From the NCBI GenBank assembly GCA_030141605.1, contig JAQGDQ010000248.1, positions 267,887-331,886 on the forward strand: DNA of 64,000 bases. Reading direction: 5' to 3'. Each line of letters starts with the position of its first letter. The stretch's first letter is position 1. Positions 21,771 to 33,415 of the stretch are shown one piece after another. The stretch comes from Tubiluchus corallicola. Its lineage: Eukaryota; Priapulida; Priapulimorpha; Priapulimorphida; Tubiluchidae. A model generated the notes under the pieces. The model saw only the letters and a list, made by a program, of their open reading frames with translations, was not told the DNA's origin and made no database searches. A program made the translations under genes and the position numbers.

Positions 21771-22767
21771 CTGACAACCACACATCTACTACGTATGTTC
21801 GGTGTTACTTAGGATGTTAGGCAGCCAAGCACGGATCGAGACCACTCCCCTTCCGAAAATTACTACACCGCGACAACTATTGTCAAATGTCTTAAGGAAA
21901 ACAGCAAAAGAAAGCAAAATTCAGCACTGAAATTGTTTGGCTTGACTCCGTTTAAATTTTACTCTCGACCAAATATGTTTTTAGAGATTATGGTAAGAAT
22001 TGTAAGAATAAGAGTTAAAGCTAGTTTAATTCTTCTACATACGAAAGTAAAACAAGAACTTTCGCATTACAGAAACTTGCTAACCGTTTGAAAAAGTACC
22101 ACTGTACGAGACCTCAAATTTCTGCCTGAATTCCAACTTTAACGTGTGCATAATAACGTTTCAAAAGTTCTTACCATATTCCTATATTTGCACAAATTCC
22201 ATATATATATATTACTATATTTGTTACACATCCCAAGTTTTTGTCCTATTGACGTGAGCAGTGAGCTTAGCTGTCATGAAACATCCTAAAGAATAAACGT
22301 AATACGTGAGACGATTAAAGAATAGCCTACTCAATGGTTTGTTAAAGCCTTACGCTGTGGTTAACAAAAACTAATTGGAATTTTATACAGATAAATTGCC
22401 ACCATCGTGCAGCAGTTTTGCTAGACTCTTCCCCGTGTTAGATTCTTATTAGTTTAGAGAAGAAAGTACATATCCCTGAGAGAGAATCGAGTGATATAAA
22501 TTGATACAAAAGTCGGCAATCGCATTTTTCTCCGAGACAAATTCGAACATTAGTCAGCACTTAAGAAAAGACCAAAACTCTATAAAAAAGCAATTACGAA
22601 ACCGGGTAATTAAAGTTGCACACAATTCCTGTAGAAAGGTTTAGAAATGTGGTTAGTATATTTGGGCTAACTAGGTCCTTGTGAGAGAGGTTGAACATTA
22701 AGTACTGCCATATTTACCATTCGATTGGAGTAACCTTCTAGTAATTTTCATCCAAATGCTGGCCCTT
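21771..22767. other. Intergenic, nothing recognised
   Basis: Unique sequence with no supported gene or repeat. Confidence 0.35.
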
Positions 22768-23002
22768 GTTCAGACTAAAAGCAAAACTTGCTGCGAGTTG
22801 CCCTCGGACAGTAAGCGCGAGCTGACACACACTCCAATTCACTGCGAGAAGTGTCAAAAGTAACTCGTAGAGGCGTTCACACTAGACAGTAACTCGCAGG
22901 AAATTTACTCGCAGCAACTGCCTGAAAGTTTTCTATAGATAGTCCACATCAACTCGCAAAGCAGTTCACACTTGCGTGTGTTCTGTCAGAGAGAAAACGC
23001 AC
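22768..23002 (-). mobile_element. R4 element, copy 2
   Basis: Inverted partner of the copy at 13441-13660, sharing AAGTGTGAACTGCTTTGC without mismatch and several ACTCGCAG-type motifs spaced 20-40 bp apart. The right edge on the + strand is GAGAGAAAACGCAC and the left edge is GTTCAGACTA. No target duplication was identified. Confidence 0.55.
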
Positions 23003-24479
23003 TAAAGAAAATCTAGTCTCAACGCGCTGTGTCGTTCTGGGCTGCCCTTAGGAAAAATGCGAAAAAAAATTAGGTATTTTACTAATGGTGTCTGATAAAC
23101 GCCCAATTTATGTGTCCGTAGGAATCGGTCAACATTTTCAACATGAAATCATCATCCCTAAAATGTGCGTTTTTGTCACTTGGGAAACTAGATTACATAA
23201 AAACACATTTCTTTGAATTGCAAAGCAAAAATAGCGATTTGTAAGCCAAAGAATTACAGTAACTTGTGAGAACTTGTTTGGAAAGAAAAGACACTTTTTA
23301 TGACAACTCTAGAGTTATTCTAAAGGACAAGGTTACGAAGAATAAATAAAAAAAGACTCGCATTAAATAAAAGAAAAACACAACGTTTCACTGTCAGTTA
23401 TGTTTAGGTGAAAAAATACTGTAAGACATCTTACAATAACTCGAGCTGGACATTTGTCATTTCGTGAGAATTGAAATGTCTACCTACTTTATCTTGATTT
23501 AGCTAATAGGCCAATGCCTAAACTGCGAAATTTTGCACATTGGTTTCGACAAAAAACTTTCTGAAAACAGGACCAATGTATAAGACAAACGTTGATGAAG
23601 TTTCATTGGTTAAAATTAATATATTCACGAAGAATGAAACTTTTTCGACTATTATCAGACATGTTGCGGATATGCGCCATTTGTCACGTATACGCAGCTT
23701 TTAAAACCATAAATAGATTCTGACAAAACCACTCATGTACAGCAAAAAGCACCTGCCTCTTCTTTCCCTAGACACGAAGACGATTTCAATTAGGGCAACT
23801 CCCAACTGATTTCATGCAGACTGAAGACTGAAGTTAAATTACGGCAAAAATTAATTTGTACAATTTAGATGAACATGCGAAAAAATTACTAATACGCTTA
23901 GTCGCATGATAAAATTTACAATTATATTTAAAATAAAGTTTAAATTTCTACAAAACACGGAAGAGTAATAAGAAAAGTAAGAAGGGAAAGCATAAAAATG
24001 AACAGAAAAAACTAAAAACGCAAAAAAAACTGGTGGAAGATTACGACTAAGTAACGATGACAACTACCACAATAGTGAAAAATTGCAAGAAACTTTACTG
24101 TCTGTGCTGATAACATGATGGTGGCAAAATCGATAAAAACTGTAACAAGACAATGTAATATAAAAACTTAATCACTTAATCCATGAATGACAATTACGAC
24201 TTTTCTTACAGCAGATTGCCTAATAGTAACCCTTCTGATTAAACTTGTTTTTGTTAATTCACAAAACAAGAAAATTCTTATCAATAAATTATAGGTCTGT
24301 CAAACACTTCAGTCTCTATAGGACGTTTTTCTGACGTAGTTTACACATTAGATTAAGTGTGTTTACCGACCTTGAATTAAGAGGCTACTATCCATTAACT
24401 TCCGCAAGTGGTTCTATAAATAAAGAAAAAGTCGTTAAGTAGAACGTAATTCATTAATGTGGATAATTTTGTTAAGCTA
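23003..24479. other. Upstream intergenic region, nothing recognised
   Basis: AT-rich sequence with many short homopolymers. No supported gene. Confidence 0.35.
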
Positions 24480-24660
24480 AGCTTGAAGCCCGTGCGCCTT
24501 TGGTCGTCGCGCACGGCGCATTCTACCTGCGCGGTTTGCTTGAAGCCGCTAGAGGGAGCGACAAGCTACAGTTGGTGACACGCAGGTTCCGGTGAAGCCA
24601 GTAAGAAACAGTGAAACCCTATCGCAGTGTTGCAGCTGCTGGTGGCTGCTGCTTTTGTGC
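24480..24660 (+). promoter_or_regulatory. CpG-rich segment, likely promoter/5' UTR of the CNG channel gene
   Basis: It stands out from AT-rich surroundings by its CpG content (for example TCGTCGCGCACGGCGC and CTGCGCGG) and lies about 0.6 kb upstream of the channel's start codon, in the right orientation. No TATA box is obvious. Transcription start and 5' UTR extent are inferred, and a non-coding first exon spliced to 25.2 kb cannot be excluded. Confidence 0.35.
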
Positions 24661-25202
24661 ACACTTTCTTTGTAATGTGGCTTCCAGAAAACATATTGTC
24701 GCGTATGTGTCACTGACATTTCTTAGTGGTTTCTTCATCCTAGAAATAGCTTCTTTCCTAGAGTAACTACGAGATTTTATTTAGCAAGAGAAAAATTAAA
24801 CGTTCACCTTAAGTGAGAGAACGTAATTTGGTGGCTTTCACTGGCTGGAAATCTGTTTCTAAACGATTTTCTTTTTCCTGCCGCCGTGAAGGAAATTTGA
24901 CATAATTTTTGCGCAACTCTGAAAAAGCTGTTGGTGTGAGAGCTGGATCAATTGTGCGGTTGTTACGTGGGGATCAAATTTAATGCTTTCATGTTGCAAG
25001 TTCGATGTGTTGGATCGGGTTTCAGCTCAACTCTCTCGCGTTGCACAAAATGTGCTTAGTTTTAAAATCGTGCTGAGATTTCCACCAACCGACACGTAAA
25101 TGTCACAACCAGAGAAAGGGTGATGGAACGTGGTTCCCTATTGCACAGAATGTGCTGTCTGGTGTCATTTGTGTGGTGTAGCTGTTAGTAAGGGAGTACT
25201 TC

Positions 25203-26562
25203 ATGGCATCTTCTCTGAGTCGGCGAGCTTTCGGTGGTGAAAATGGCAAACAGGTAGTGAAGTACACACCCTGTGCCAAGGCAGAAGGAATTGGTGACGA
25301 AGAAGATGACGAAGAACTAGAAGAAGTTACAGTAGTTTGTGGAGGTGAGGATAACGACGATCCGGATAATGCGTGTCCGGCTGCTTCCATAGATCTTCCT
25401 GGTGACCTTTCTTCCGTCACTGCTAATGGACCCCGGACAATTCCCGGGACACCAGGAACAGATGATCGGACACGATTAATTGGGGAAAGACTGAGTTCCA
25501 GTGGAACAAAAATAAACGTGCCATCTCCGATTTACTCGAGAACCAGTTCTGTTCGCAGTAGCAAGACTGGAAAATCCAACTCCAGACAGAGTCTTCTAGA
25601 AATGGTTAGTAGTAAGCTACACCTGAATGGCGATAAGAAACCCAGGTATTCCAAAGAAGACGTTTCATATGTGAATAAAGCACACGTGTATTCAGATTCT
25701 GATATTACACCTCAGAAGCGTCATCTGCGGCGGAAGGAAATCCACGAAAAATTTGAGAAGTGGGAAACGTCAACGCAAAGCAACGACCACCAGGGGTGCA
25801 ACTGGACTTTCGTGTTTGATCCATCAGGACGCTTGTGCTACTACTGGTCTATATTCGTCAGCATTGCCTTCCTCTATAATTTCTGGGTGCTCATCTACCG
25901 ATTCGCATTTGATGAAATTAACATGGACACCATCTACATTTGGTTCTCTCTCGATTACTTCGCGGACTTCATCTACATTCTTGACGTTGGAGTCGGCTTT
26001 CGAACAGGATATCTTGAAGACGGTGTGTTGCAAACGGACCCCGTGAAACTGCGTCAGCACTACATGAACTGCACGCGATTCTATATCGACTGTCTTTGCC
26101 TTCTGCCTTTGGATTTTATGTACTTGTCAATAGGTTTTAACTCCATGTTGCGTTGTTTTCGACTGGTTAAAATCTACCGATTCTGGGCCATGCTGGATCG
26201 TACAGAAAGACATACGAACTATCCAAATGTGTTCCGCGCCATATGCCTACTCCATTATTTGCTGGTGATATTCCACTGGAATGCTAGTTTTTATATCATT
26301 ATTAAAAATCTGGGTTGGCTAGAAGCCAAAGGATCAAGGGGTCACTTTGTTGACACGGACAAACTGAGACTCTATCTTGAATCATTTCATTGGAGTACAA
26401 TGACCTTAACGATGATTGGAGATTTGCCTCCACCCAGGACTAACGGAGAATACTTATTTAATATAGTGGAGACAGTGTTTGGTTTGATGATGTTTGCTGC
26501 TGTATTGGGTCACGTGGCTAACATCGTAACGAATATTAGCACGGCTAGGAAGGAGTTTCAAG
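25203..26562 (+). CDS. Cyclic nucleotide-gated cation channel, N-terminus through S6 (first coding exon)
   Basis: This exon encodes 453 residues of a CNG channel subunit, a tetrameric membrane channel that opens on cAMP/cGMP binding in sensory signalling. The ATG at 25203 is the first after an in-frame TAG at 25179. Residues 1-200 are cytoplasmic, with an acidic patch near residues 35-60. NWTFVFDPSGR leads into S1 (about 213-234); S2-S3 lie at about 243-309, S4 (SMLRCFRLVKIYRFWAML) at about 314-331, S5 at about 344-366, the pore at about 390-411 and S6 at about 418-443 (FAAVLGHVANIVTNIS). The pore reads TMTLTMIGDLPPP: Asp407 stands where vertebrate CNGA subunits have the selectivity Glu. GHVANIVT and the Asp resemble the CNG-like (CNGL) class from memory. 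Coding ends ARKEFQ plus one base, then GTAAGT at 26563. Family CNG channels continue with A(K/R) into the C-linker, as expected for phase 1. The C-linker and nucleotide-binding exons were not seen in the window. Confidence 0.93.
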
Positions 26563-27151
26563 GTAAGTCGGGAACATTCCTGCTTATCCTCTTGGCGTTG
26601 CATTCAGAACAATTTGCTAACTGCATCAATTACGTTTCTTGTTCGTTTTGAAACGCGCATAGTCTCTCAATTCCCGATGGTGAAGCTTGGAAAATATTGT
26701 CATCAATTGATATAATGACCGGCGACGCGAAACAAATTGTCTATATTTTCCGAGAGTCGTTTTTATCATAACTTTCAGTCTCTGAGCTACCAAAACAGTT
26801 AACCATTAATAACTGCTCAAGTTCCTAAGAAGAAACTAGACGCATTGCAAAATACTTACAAATGCTGTTGCTGAGTTTCCGGATTTTTGTCTGATTTTGA
26901 ACTTAAACAAAGTTAGCAGAATTAGCATACATTTTGCAATTAGATTGAATAACATATACAGAGATCAGTGTGATCCCATAATTCTTGGGTAATAAATACG
27001 TCAAAAACTTAGTTTAGATCATTTAGTAACATTTTTAGATGCAAACCATTTCCAAAAATGCAACAGTTAGATTTCAGTCTGTGTGGAATTATATACTCGA
27101 AGCTTATAGGAAGGTTGATCCATTGCTCTTCCGTATAAATGCATTAAAGAC
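26563..27151 (+). other. Start of intron downstream of the CNG exon
   Basis: It begins with GTAAGTCGGG. The reading frame stays open by chance to TGA at 26649, but those 29 codons are not conserved channel sequence. The next exon was not located, so the intron may span much or all of the remaining 37 kb. Confidence 0.6.
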
Positions 27152-27875
27152 TAAAAAGGAAAACAGGACTAAATTTTAAGTTATAGTCGAAAACAATCTA
27201 CCCTACAAAATATATTGAAAGAAACATAGTATTTTTTCAAGAATGACTCACATGAAAAAATTGTTACCACAGAATGGTAATTACTAGTTCTTTGCTGTTA
27301 CGTGCATTTCACCCTTCGCTAGTTAGATGGGCATTAGCGTTGACATCTCGGGGCTAAAGTTTACAATTTTCCACACACACAAGAAATTAGTTCGTGAAGC
27401 AGATTAGGATTAAGGTTTGGATTTGGTTTAGGTTAGGATTGGGGTTAGAGTTGGGTTAGGGTTAGGGTATTTAAATTGTGTGGGGAAAGCACCTCCCACC
27501 TCGGAATCGCGTTGCACAAAAACAGGTGCTCGACTTCTCATTTTAGTGGTGTTCAGTTGTGACGTAGTGCACATGTTCGAGACCTCATACGTGAGCGTAG
27601 CGGTGAACTGGAAAGTTTAATTTTAAACTTAAAATTTGCCGAGTTTTTGTATATCACACTGAATGTTGTACAATAGCAATGTACTTCACTTTTTGCTTTC
27701 GCAAACACGTACAACACGCTCATGAAATGTTTGTACTCTTGAAAATTTTGTTCATTGCTGGCGTCATCACTAGCTTATCTCGTCGGCTGTTAATTATGGT
27801 TTTAACCTATTAAATAATTATCAGCAACGCTTTGGTATTATTATAGATGTTAAAATGTGTACTTTGCACCTTGTG
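27152..27875 (-). mobile_element. R1 element, copy 4, interrupted by a small insertion
   Basis: R1 in minus orientation, opening AAAAAGGAAAACAGGACT. R1 sequence breaks at CATCTCGG (27344-27351) and resumes at CACCTCGG (27497), where other copies read ATCTCGGAAACGCG. It continues through AATGTTGTACAATAGCA and CGCTTTGGTATTATT to about 27875. The inserted segment is annotated separately. Confidence 0.65.
27352..27496 (+). mobile_element. Small MITE with TTAGGG-like internal array (copy 1)
   Basis: A 145-bp insertion sits inside R1 copy 4, flanked by an 8-bp duplication (CATCTCGG/CACCTCGG, one mismatch). Its ends are AAAGTTTACAATTTTCC and, inverted, GGAGGTGCTTTCCCC. The middle is a degenerate TTAGGG/TTAGGATT array with two exact TTAGGG units. 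The same element, end to end, occurs inverted at 53175-53378. An 8-bp duplication suits hAT-like transposition (inference). Confidence 0.7.
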
Positions 27876-28611
27876 TGAATATACTTTTTGACCACCCGGT
27901 GTATTGTAACAATTCGCCGAAAAAGCAAAACGCTTCGAGAAGCCATGCGTAACTTATCAAAGCATCAATAGCTTTGCATAAAATTATTTCATGCGTTATT
28001 TTATGAGCTTAAATGTGACAAATTGGTCGAGCATCGTCAGGTTTGTGTGAAATTATTTCCAGATTCATTCACACATAATTTCACGGTAATCTTCGTTCAT
28101 GCCTCTGTATCATTTCAGTGCATAATTTCTGCGTACTTGCAGAGCGTAAGTCGATAGTAATTATTGTGGCAGAGTTAGACTAGTCACAGAATTAAAAACT
28201 TCTCGCTTCGTTTCTTTATCAATACATTAGAGTTGTAGAATTACAAACGCATGGTGGGCGAAATCATGTAGCTTGCTAGTAATATAGTAATGTGGTAATA
28301 GCGAAACTACTTGTGAAAAAGGCTTTTGTCAATATATGTAGCAACATAAACCAAACTCTTTTAGTGGCACAAACACTTTATTATTGACTGTCTTTTCTGT
28401 ACACTACGTTGTGACTACTAGATTAAAACCCGTAACAGCTCAAATCAGTTGAAGGTGGTTAACCTTGGGTAATGCATGTCAGAAACCAGTCAGGTGAGAA
28501 AATGATTCACTGTAGTCTAACTTGCTATAAAGTTATAATGTTGCTGAAGTTTATAAAGTTCATAAACAAACTCGTGAATCAGTTCAGTTCTTTCTATTCA
28601 CGTGACTTACA
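27876..28611. other. Non-coding, nothing recognised
   Basis: AT-rich sequence between R1 copy 4 and R2 copy 4, presumably intronic. No structure was seen. Confidence 0.35.
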
Positions 28612-29028
28612 TAAATAGGAAGAAAAGGGAATTTTAAAGTATAGGTATCCCAGAAAATTTTCTATACAATGTCTTATTACTTAGCATTGCTTTGAAAGAC
28701 TTGTGCAATTGGAAAAGAAAATTCTTAATAATTTAAAATGTCTGCACTATCTGGTAAAATGGCACTGCATCGCCATCCCAGTGTACACCACTGGCTCACC
28801 AAAAAATACACTATTATGTTTTTAAACTTTACGAAATGGTATTTATCCTTGCTTCAAATTACTTACTCTTAAAATGGCTGCACTTAACAGTCATCGCGGG
28901 AGTTTAACTTTTCAAGTTTTATACAACGTTGCTAATCTGTATACAATAAGACAGCATGTAAGTGATTCAAAATTGCAAGACGAATTTTTTAAGCTTTATT
29001 TATGAGGAGTGGTTTTCTTTTCCTTTAA
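28612..29028 (+). mobile_element. R2 element, copy 4
   Basis: The left end ATAAATAGGAAGAAAAGGG is slightly decayed from TTAAAGGGGAAG. The right end TTTTCTTTTCCTTTAA is intact, closing at TTAA (29025-29028). It contains the single-copy form of the segment expanded in copy 2: GCACTATCTGGTAAAATG then TGTACACCACTGGCTCACC. Confidence 0.65.
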
Positions 29029-29044
29029 GATTCTTACTATATTC

Positions 29045-29240
29045 CATGCAATGCAAAGTTGCAAACTGCACAACGTAACGCAACCACAAAACATAACACA
29101 AAGCAACACAAACACGCAGCACACTATGCACCACAGCTGCACAACACAGTGCAGAAGAGAACAGCACAGCACAATACAACACATTAATACACAATACACC
29201 ACCACGCAACACAACATAACACAACACATAATGTAACACA
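29045..29240. repeat. A/C-rich cryptically simple tract
   Basis: The + strand is almost free of G and T runs and built from CACAACA/CAACACA words, without a fixed period. The open frames on both strands here (CVVLC-type and TQHNT-type peptides) follow from the composition. Confidence 0.7.
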
Positions 29241-30007
29241 AAACGCTAAACACTCTTCTCTATTTCACTAGGCGAGTGATAGTTTTAACTGATGTAAAAG
29301 CTGACTTGGAAATTTTAGAAGTCAAAAAATGTTGGATGAAAAATGTTACTAAAATCTAACATTTTAGGAACAAATTTTGATTTTACCATTTTTCATTGTC
29401 TACAGCCTCACTACAGGTTGCTGTGGCATTGGCGTTACCACAGAGAGCTATAATTTAGATAATAATCTCGTGCAGTTAATAATTTCAGCTTTATCTGTTT
29501 ACAGACTGTGCTTTTGTTTAATGAAAGACTTAATTAAACATCGGGGCTATCTCATTTGTGCAGTGTAGCAACAAGAAATCATGTGCTTATGTATAATTAT
29601 GATTTGGCATGCAGCTGAGCGAACTGAGTACTTCGAGCTGCTGAGCTGAAACCAAATGCTGTGAAATGAAGCTTTTCTCTGTTAAAGGCTAACCAAGAAT
29701 GGCCAATAATGATGGATTTAGAGAAATTTTAGGACTTAGTTCATTTTATTCAATTTGAAATTTCACTGAAATTTTCAATGATATAGCTCATACAAAAATT
29801 AGGCGTATATGCAAATATTTACTAAAATCGTTATGACAAATGCCAGTTCTAGACTAATTAGCGATTTGACATACTACTTTTAATAGCGGTAAGTGTATTT
29901 TTCTGGTTATAATTTTTTTGACAACCTTGGTAATGACCTTTGCTAACATCGTATTAGCTATACATATTGTAACGAACCCGGATGGTGCTGATCTACATAT
30001 GTATCAT

Positions 30008-30008
<1 letters not shown>
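29241..30008. other. Non-coding, nothing recognised
   Basis: AT-rich presumed intron sequence. Confidence 0.35.
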
Positions 30009-30083
<75 letters not shown>

Positions 30084-30166
30084 CTGTGTGCGTGTGTGTG
30101 CGCAAGTGCGCGAGTGTGTGTGTGTATGTGTGCGTGTGCGTGTGCGTGTGTGTGTGTGTGTGTGTA
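30009..30166. repeat. (TG)n dinucleotide microsatellite
   Basis: About 28 clean TG units, then TGCG-interrupted TG to about 30166. Alternating purine-pyrimidine sequence of this length can adopt Z-DNA. Confidence 0.95.
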
Positions 30167-30967
30167 CGTATGTATTTTGAAATACATTTATGTAAACATG
30201 TATTTTGAGGTTAATCATATTCATCATTAGAGAGGAATTTGAGGTCTCATGACTTCAGGTTCATGATTGGTTACAGCTTTTTCGGATGAAACATTCCACA
30301 ACGATGATCGATGAACAATCGAATGTCTTTGTTTTACAACTTAACCGTCAATTATAATGGAAATTCTTTTTATCATTCTTATAGTAGAATGAACGTGTTT
30401 CGTTATAGAGGAAAAACTAGATTATACTTTAACATCAGAATTATTAAATGCGCTGAATCAGGATTACCGTTTTGTATGATGCTGATTATCGTATTTTCCG
30501 CCAAATTATTGTACTATTGCAGCAAATTATTATTAATATGCACTTAATAAGTAACTATAACACCAAAAAGTGGCATTAACAAGTGTAAAATTAAATTTAT
30601 CAAAACATAGTAAAATGTCACTAATTTCTGTGCAAAATCAAGCCTTATCCACTTCATCATGAGCATTCTTTATTGAAATTACTGATTTCTCAAGAACCTC
30701 TGACCACCAACTGCGACCACTATAAAATCAGATTATTTACTTTCCACAGGTTAGAAGTAACGTTCTAAATGTTTTCAGTGCACAATTGTTTCAAACTAGA
30801 TTTTGTTTCATATCTAAATTATTGTACAATTATCGATTATCGAGTAGTACGAAGCCTCAAATTATTGTATGTTCCGATAATTAACGTGTAAACAGCAACA
30901 ATAAGTGTTTTTCCAACGGATCATGACATCAGTGGCATGTGACAGCAGATCGGGGAACATGCATCAA

Positions 30968-31213
30968 CAGGCCTATTTCAGTCTAGGCGAGGCCCGGGGA
31001 AGTGGGGCACATGAGGCCCTATCGGGGGTGGGGGGTCTACCATGTTTGGCGCCCAGAAAATTTTTGAACTCCTATAACGTTGGAGAAGCATTTTCGAAGA
31101 GAAAATATGGAGTTATACAGTTGTTAAAGGAAAGAACAATTGAAAGAAAAACTGTTTTATTCTCAAGACCAGTCCTTAATAGTTGTCAAATACTGGCAAA
31201 CAGCGCGCGTGCG

Positions 31214-31261
<48 letters not shown>

Positions 31262-31391
31262 CAGAGAGAGAGAGAGAGAGGGAGAGAGGAGGCAGTATGT
31301 TCGCATATAGCAAAAAAATTACCTTGGCGCGAGGCCCCCCTGGAGGGTGAGGCCCCGGGGAAGTGTCCCCCCCCCCTTGAAATAGGCCCTG
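30968..31391. mobile_element. GC-rich hAT-like non-autonomous element
   Basis: The 424-bp segment starts CAGGCCTATTTCA and ends with the inverse, TGAAATAGGCCCTG. It is flanked by TGCATCAA (30960-30967) and GGCATCAA (31392-31399), an 8-bp target duplication with one mismatch. A GAGGCCC(C)GGGGAAGTG motif occurs near both ends. Its GC- and G-run-rich ends contrast with the AT-rich surroundings. CAGGG-type termini and 8-bp duplications are hallmarks of hAT transposons. The 174-codon ORF across it is read as chance. Confidence 0.7.
31219..31292. repeat. (GA)n microsatellite inside the hAT-like element
   Basis: About 35 GA units with two small interruptions (GCGACAGAG, GGGAGAG). Confidence 0.95.
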
Positions 31392-31399
31392 GGCATCAA

Positions 31400-32670
31400 A
31401 TTATAAGCGGTGCTGTGGAACGTGGGTAACGGAAGCACCAAAGATGATGATCATATCAGTGACATCAGAGACATTTGTACTGATGTTATATCAGATTTGA
31501 AACCTCGCTACACCACAGACTAACCACTCTATAGTTGACCAAAGGATAGAACAAAGACCCCGTCCAAGTTCCCATCATAGTAATGCCTTAATTTACTTTA
31601 GTTCCTCACAATTTTCTTGACTTGTTCAGTGTTCAGCTAATTGGAATCTGTGCTCCCTGGAGAGGAAAGAGAAAAGGTCTACCCAGCGTTTTGTATAATT
31701 ACTACTCGCAGTTAGTAACTTTAACTATCGCAGATGAAGGGAGATGAACTCCATGGCAACGGATTGTCATCTCTGGATGCTGCATTTACTTAATTTGAAC
31801 AGAAATTGCACACAACAGATGACTGTCGAACTCAAACTTTCTAGAAACTTTATGCAGCAAAAATTTCACTACCGATGTATTAGTGTTGTAACGTTTTAAT
31901 TTAGTACACTACTAGTACTAATAGGAAGAAAGCTTTGTGGATTTATACTACAAAGACAATAGCTGATGGCGTCTTATCGTATCTGTCTTTAAAAACCACT
32001 CAAGATAAAACGACCTTCCTTTCAGCCTACCCGAAACTATCATTTTTCTTACAAATTCTCCTGAAATATCCAAAATTACATTTTTTACGAATTTTGTGAA
32101 ACGAGTTCATTAAAATCAACTCACAAAATTATCGGAAGATAATTTGCAACATTTCACAGAATTAGTGAGAAATGTAAATAGAAAGAGAAACAGCGAACAT
32201 TTTATTTCAATTTTAAAAACATTCAGATAAACCAGCGAACGACTTTTTGTTAATAATTACCCAATAATTTTATAATGTTGTGAGAAAGCAGTGAAATAAG
32301 CTGCACTAGGATTTCAGCGGCCTACTCATCAGCATTAAAAGCAGTGGCGGCAAATCCATTTAATCTCCGCACTGCCTACTTCAGAACTCAGCCTCTACTA
32401 ATTAATAAGCTGTAGATGGCTAATTTCCTGCGGACAATGTAAAGTCCGCACACGTTTATGGCCGCTGTGCACAATAAATAATACGTTAGGCGTGCAAACT
32501 GCTGCAGACGATTTAATAAGCGCGTATAAAGCACAGCAAACCCTGATTTGTTCCCAGGGATTAATAGCAGGTCTGCACAGGGCAGAGGAATGCACGCAAC
32601 TGTAATAAAGGGATGTTTGCTCGTGTATCTTTAAGCAAATTTTCTTGAGGAAAGCACGTTGTAGTACACG
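31400..32670. other. Non-coding; possible conserved element at 32335-32610
   Basis: 31400-32334 shows nothing. 32335-32610 is compositionally balanced and contains homeobox-type words (CTAATTAATAAGCTG, TTTATGGCCG, TTTAATAAG) within word-rich, repeat-free sequence, the look of a conserved non-coding element. This is an impression only, and conservation has not been tested. Confidence 0.25.
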
Positions 32671-32806
32671 TTAAAGCACAAAAAACACTTTTCATAATTA
32701 AAGCTTAAAAAATTCGTCTTGAAAATTTCTACCACTTATATGTCGTCTTATTGCACATAGAGCTTGCGTTAGCCGTAACGCTGTAAAAAAACTTGTAAAT
32801 TTCATC
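32671..32806 (-). mobile_element. R2 element, copy 5 (3' fragment, inverted)
   Basis: It begins TTAAAGCACAAAAAACAC, the inverted R2 right end, then AAAGCTTAAAAAATTCGTC and CCGTAACGCTGT. It stops near 32806. It is the only R2 copy in minus orientation in the window. Confidence 0.6.
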
Positions 32807-33415
32807 CCATTCTTTACATTCAAATCTAGTTTCAAAAATTTAATAATCGTGGGTTTATTCCAATAAGAATCGACGGCGTTAAACTAGGATTTTAAATAGT
32901 TAACCAGTGTAACACACGGAAAATCTAAGGTCTAAATTAATCACAAGCGTTAATAAACTAGTCCTTGACAATGTTGTTTTGGCTTAATCGCAAGAGGTTG
33001 TTTGGTCTAATGGTTGTCTAATGGTCTGACGTTGGTTTGCACTGCAAAGATCCATGGTTCAAGTCAGCATCATTTTTTTCACATTTTTGCCTTTCAACTT
33101 TCTATTTTGTTTGGTTCCAAGAGTTTGACAAACGTTGTTGTTTTTTCCATAATTAACTGATGATCTTGAAAAGAGGAACACGAATAACAAGTTTAATGTT
33201 GTAAGTCATTTCTACAAGGATTTTGCAAGGATTTGAGTATATTTTAAATTTTAGGCTGAGTAAATTGGAGCATGTATTGAGCATTCATGGCATCTGTGTA
33301 AAATACTGATGTTGGTTTCTCAATACATGTAACTTAATTTGTGGCTTAGGTTGCTCTTAAAAAATTGCAAGTTTTCCCTCGGAATCGAAATGTATCAAGT
33401 TTCATTCTGAACAAC
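32807..33415. other. Non-coding with a weak tRNA-like segment
   Basis: 33005-33085 contains an A-box-like TGGTCTAATGGTT and a B-box-like GGTTCAAGTC followed by a T-run, but the acceptor and T-stems do not pair. It could be a relic of a tRNA or tRNA-derived SINE. Confidence 0.2.

Noticed and set aside
26563-26651. Coding extension of the CNG exon to the TGA at 26649
   Set aside because: A consensus GTAAGT donor stands exactly at the expected EFQ/A junction, and the following residues do not resemble a C-linker.
27420-27475. Interstitial telomere from a chromosome fusion
   Set aside because: The TTAGGG-like repeats lie within a 145-bp insertion with an 8-bp target duplication and a second genomic copy with the same flanks.
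30905-31429. 174-codon ORF with an Arg-Glu repeat
   Set aside because: It spans a hAT-like element whole and reads through its (GA)n tract; the frame is open by composition.
33005-33085. tRNA gene
   Set aside because: A- and B-box-like words and a T-run exist, but neither the acceptor nor the T-stem pairs.
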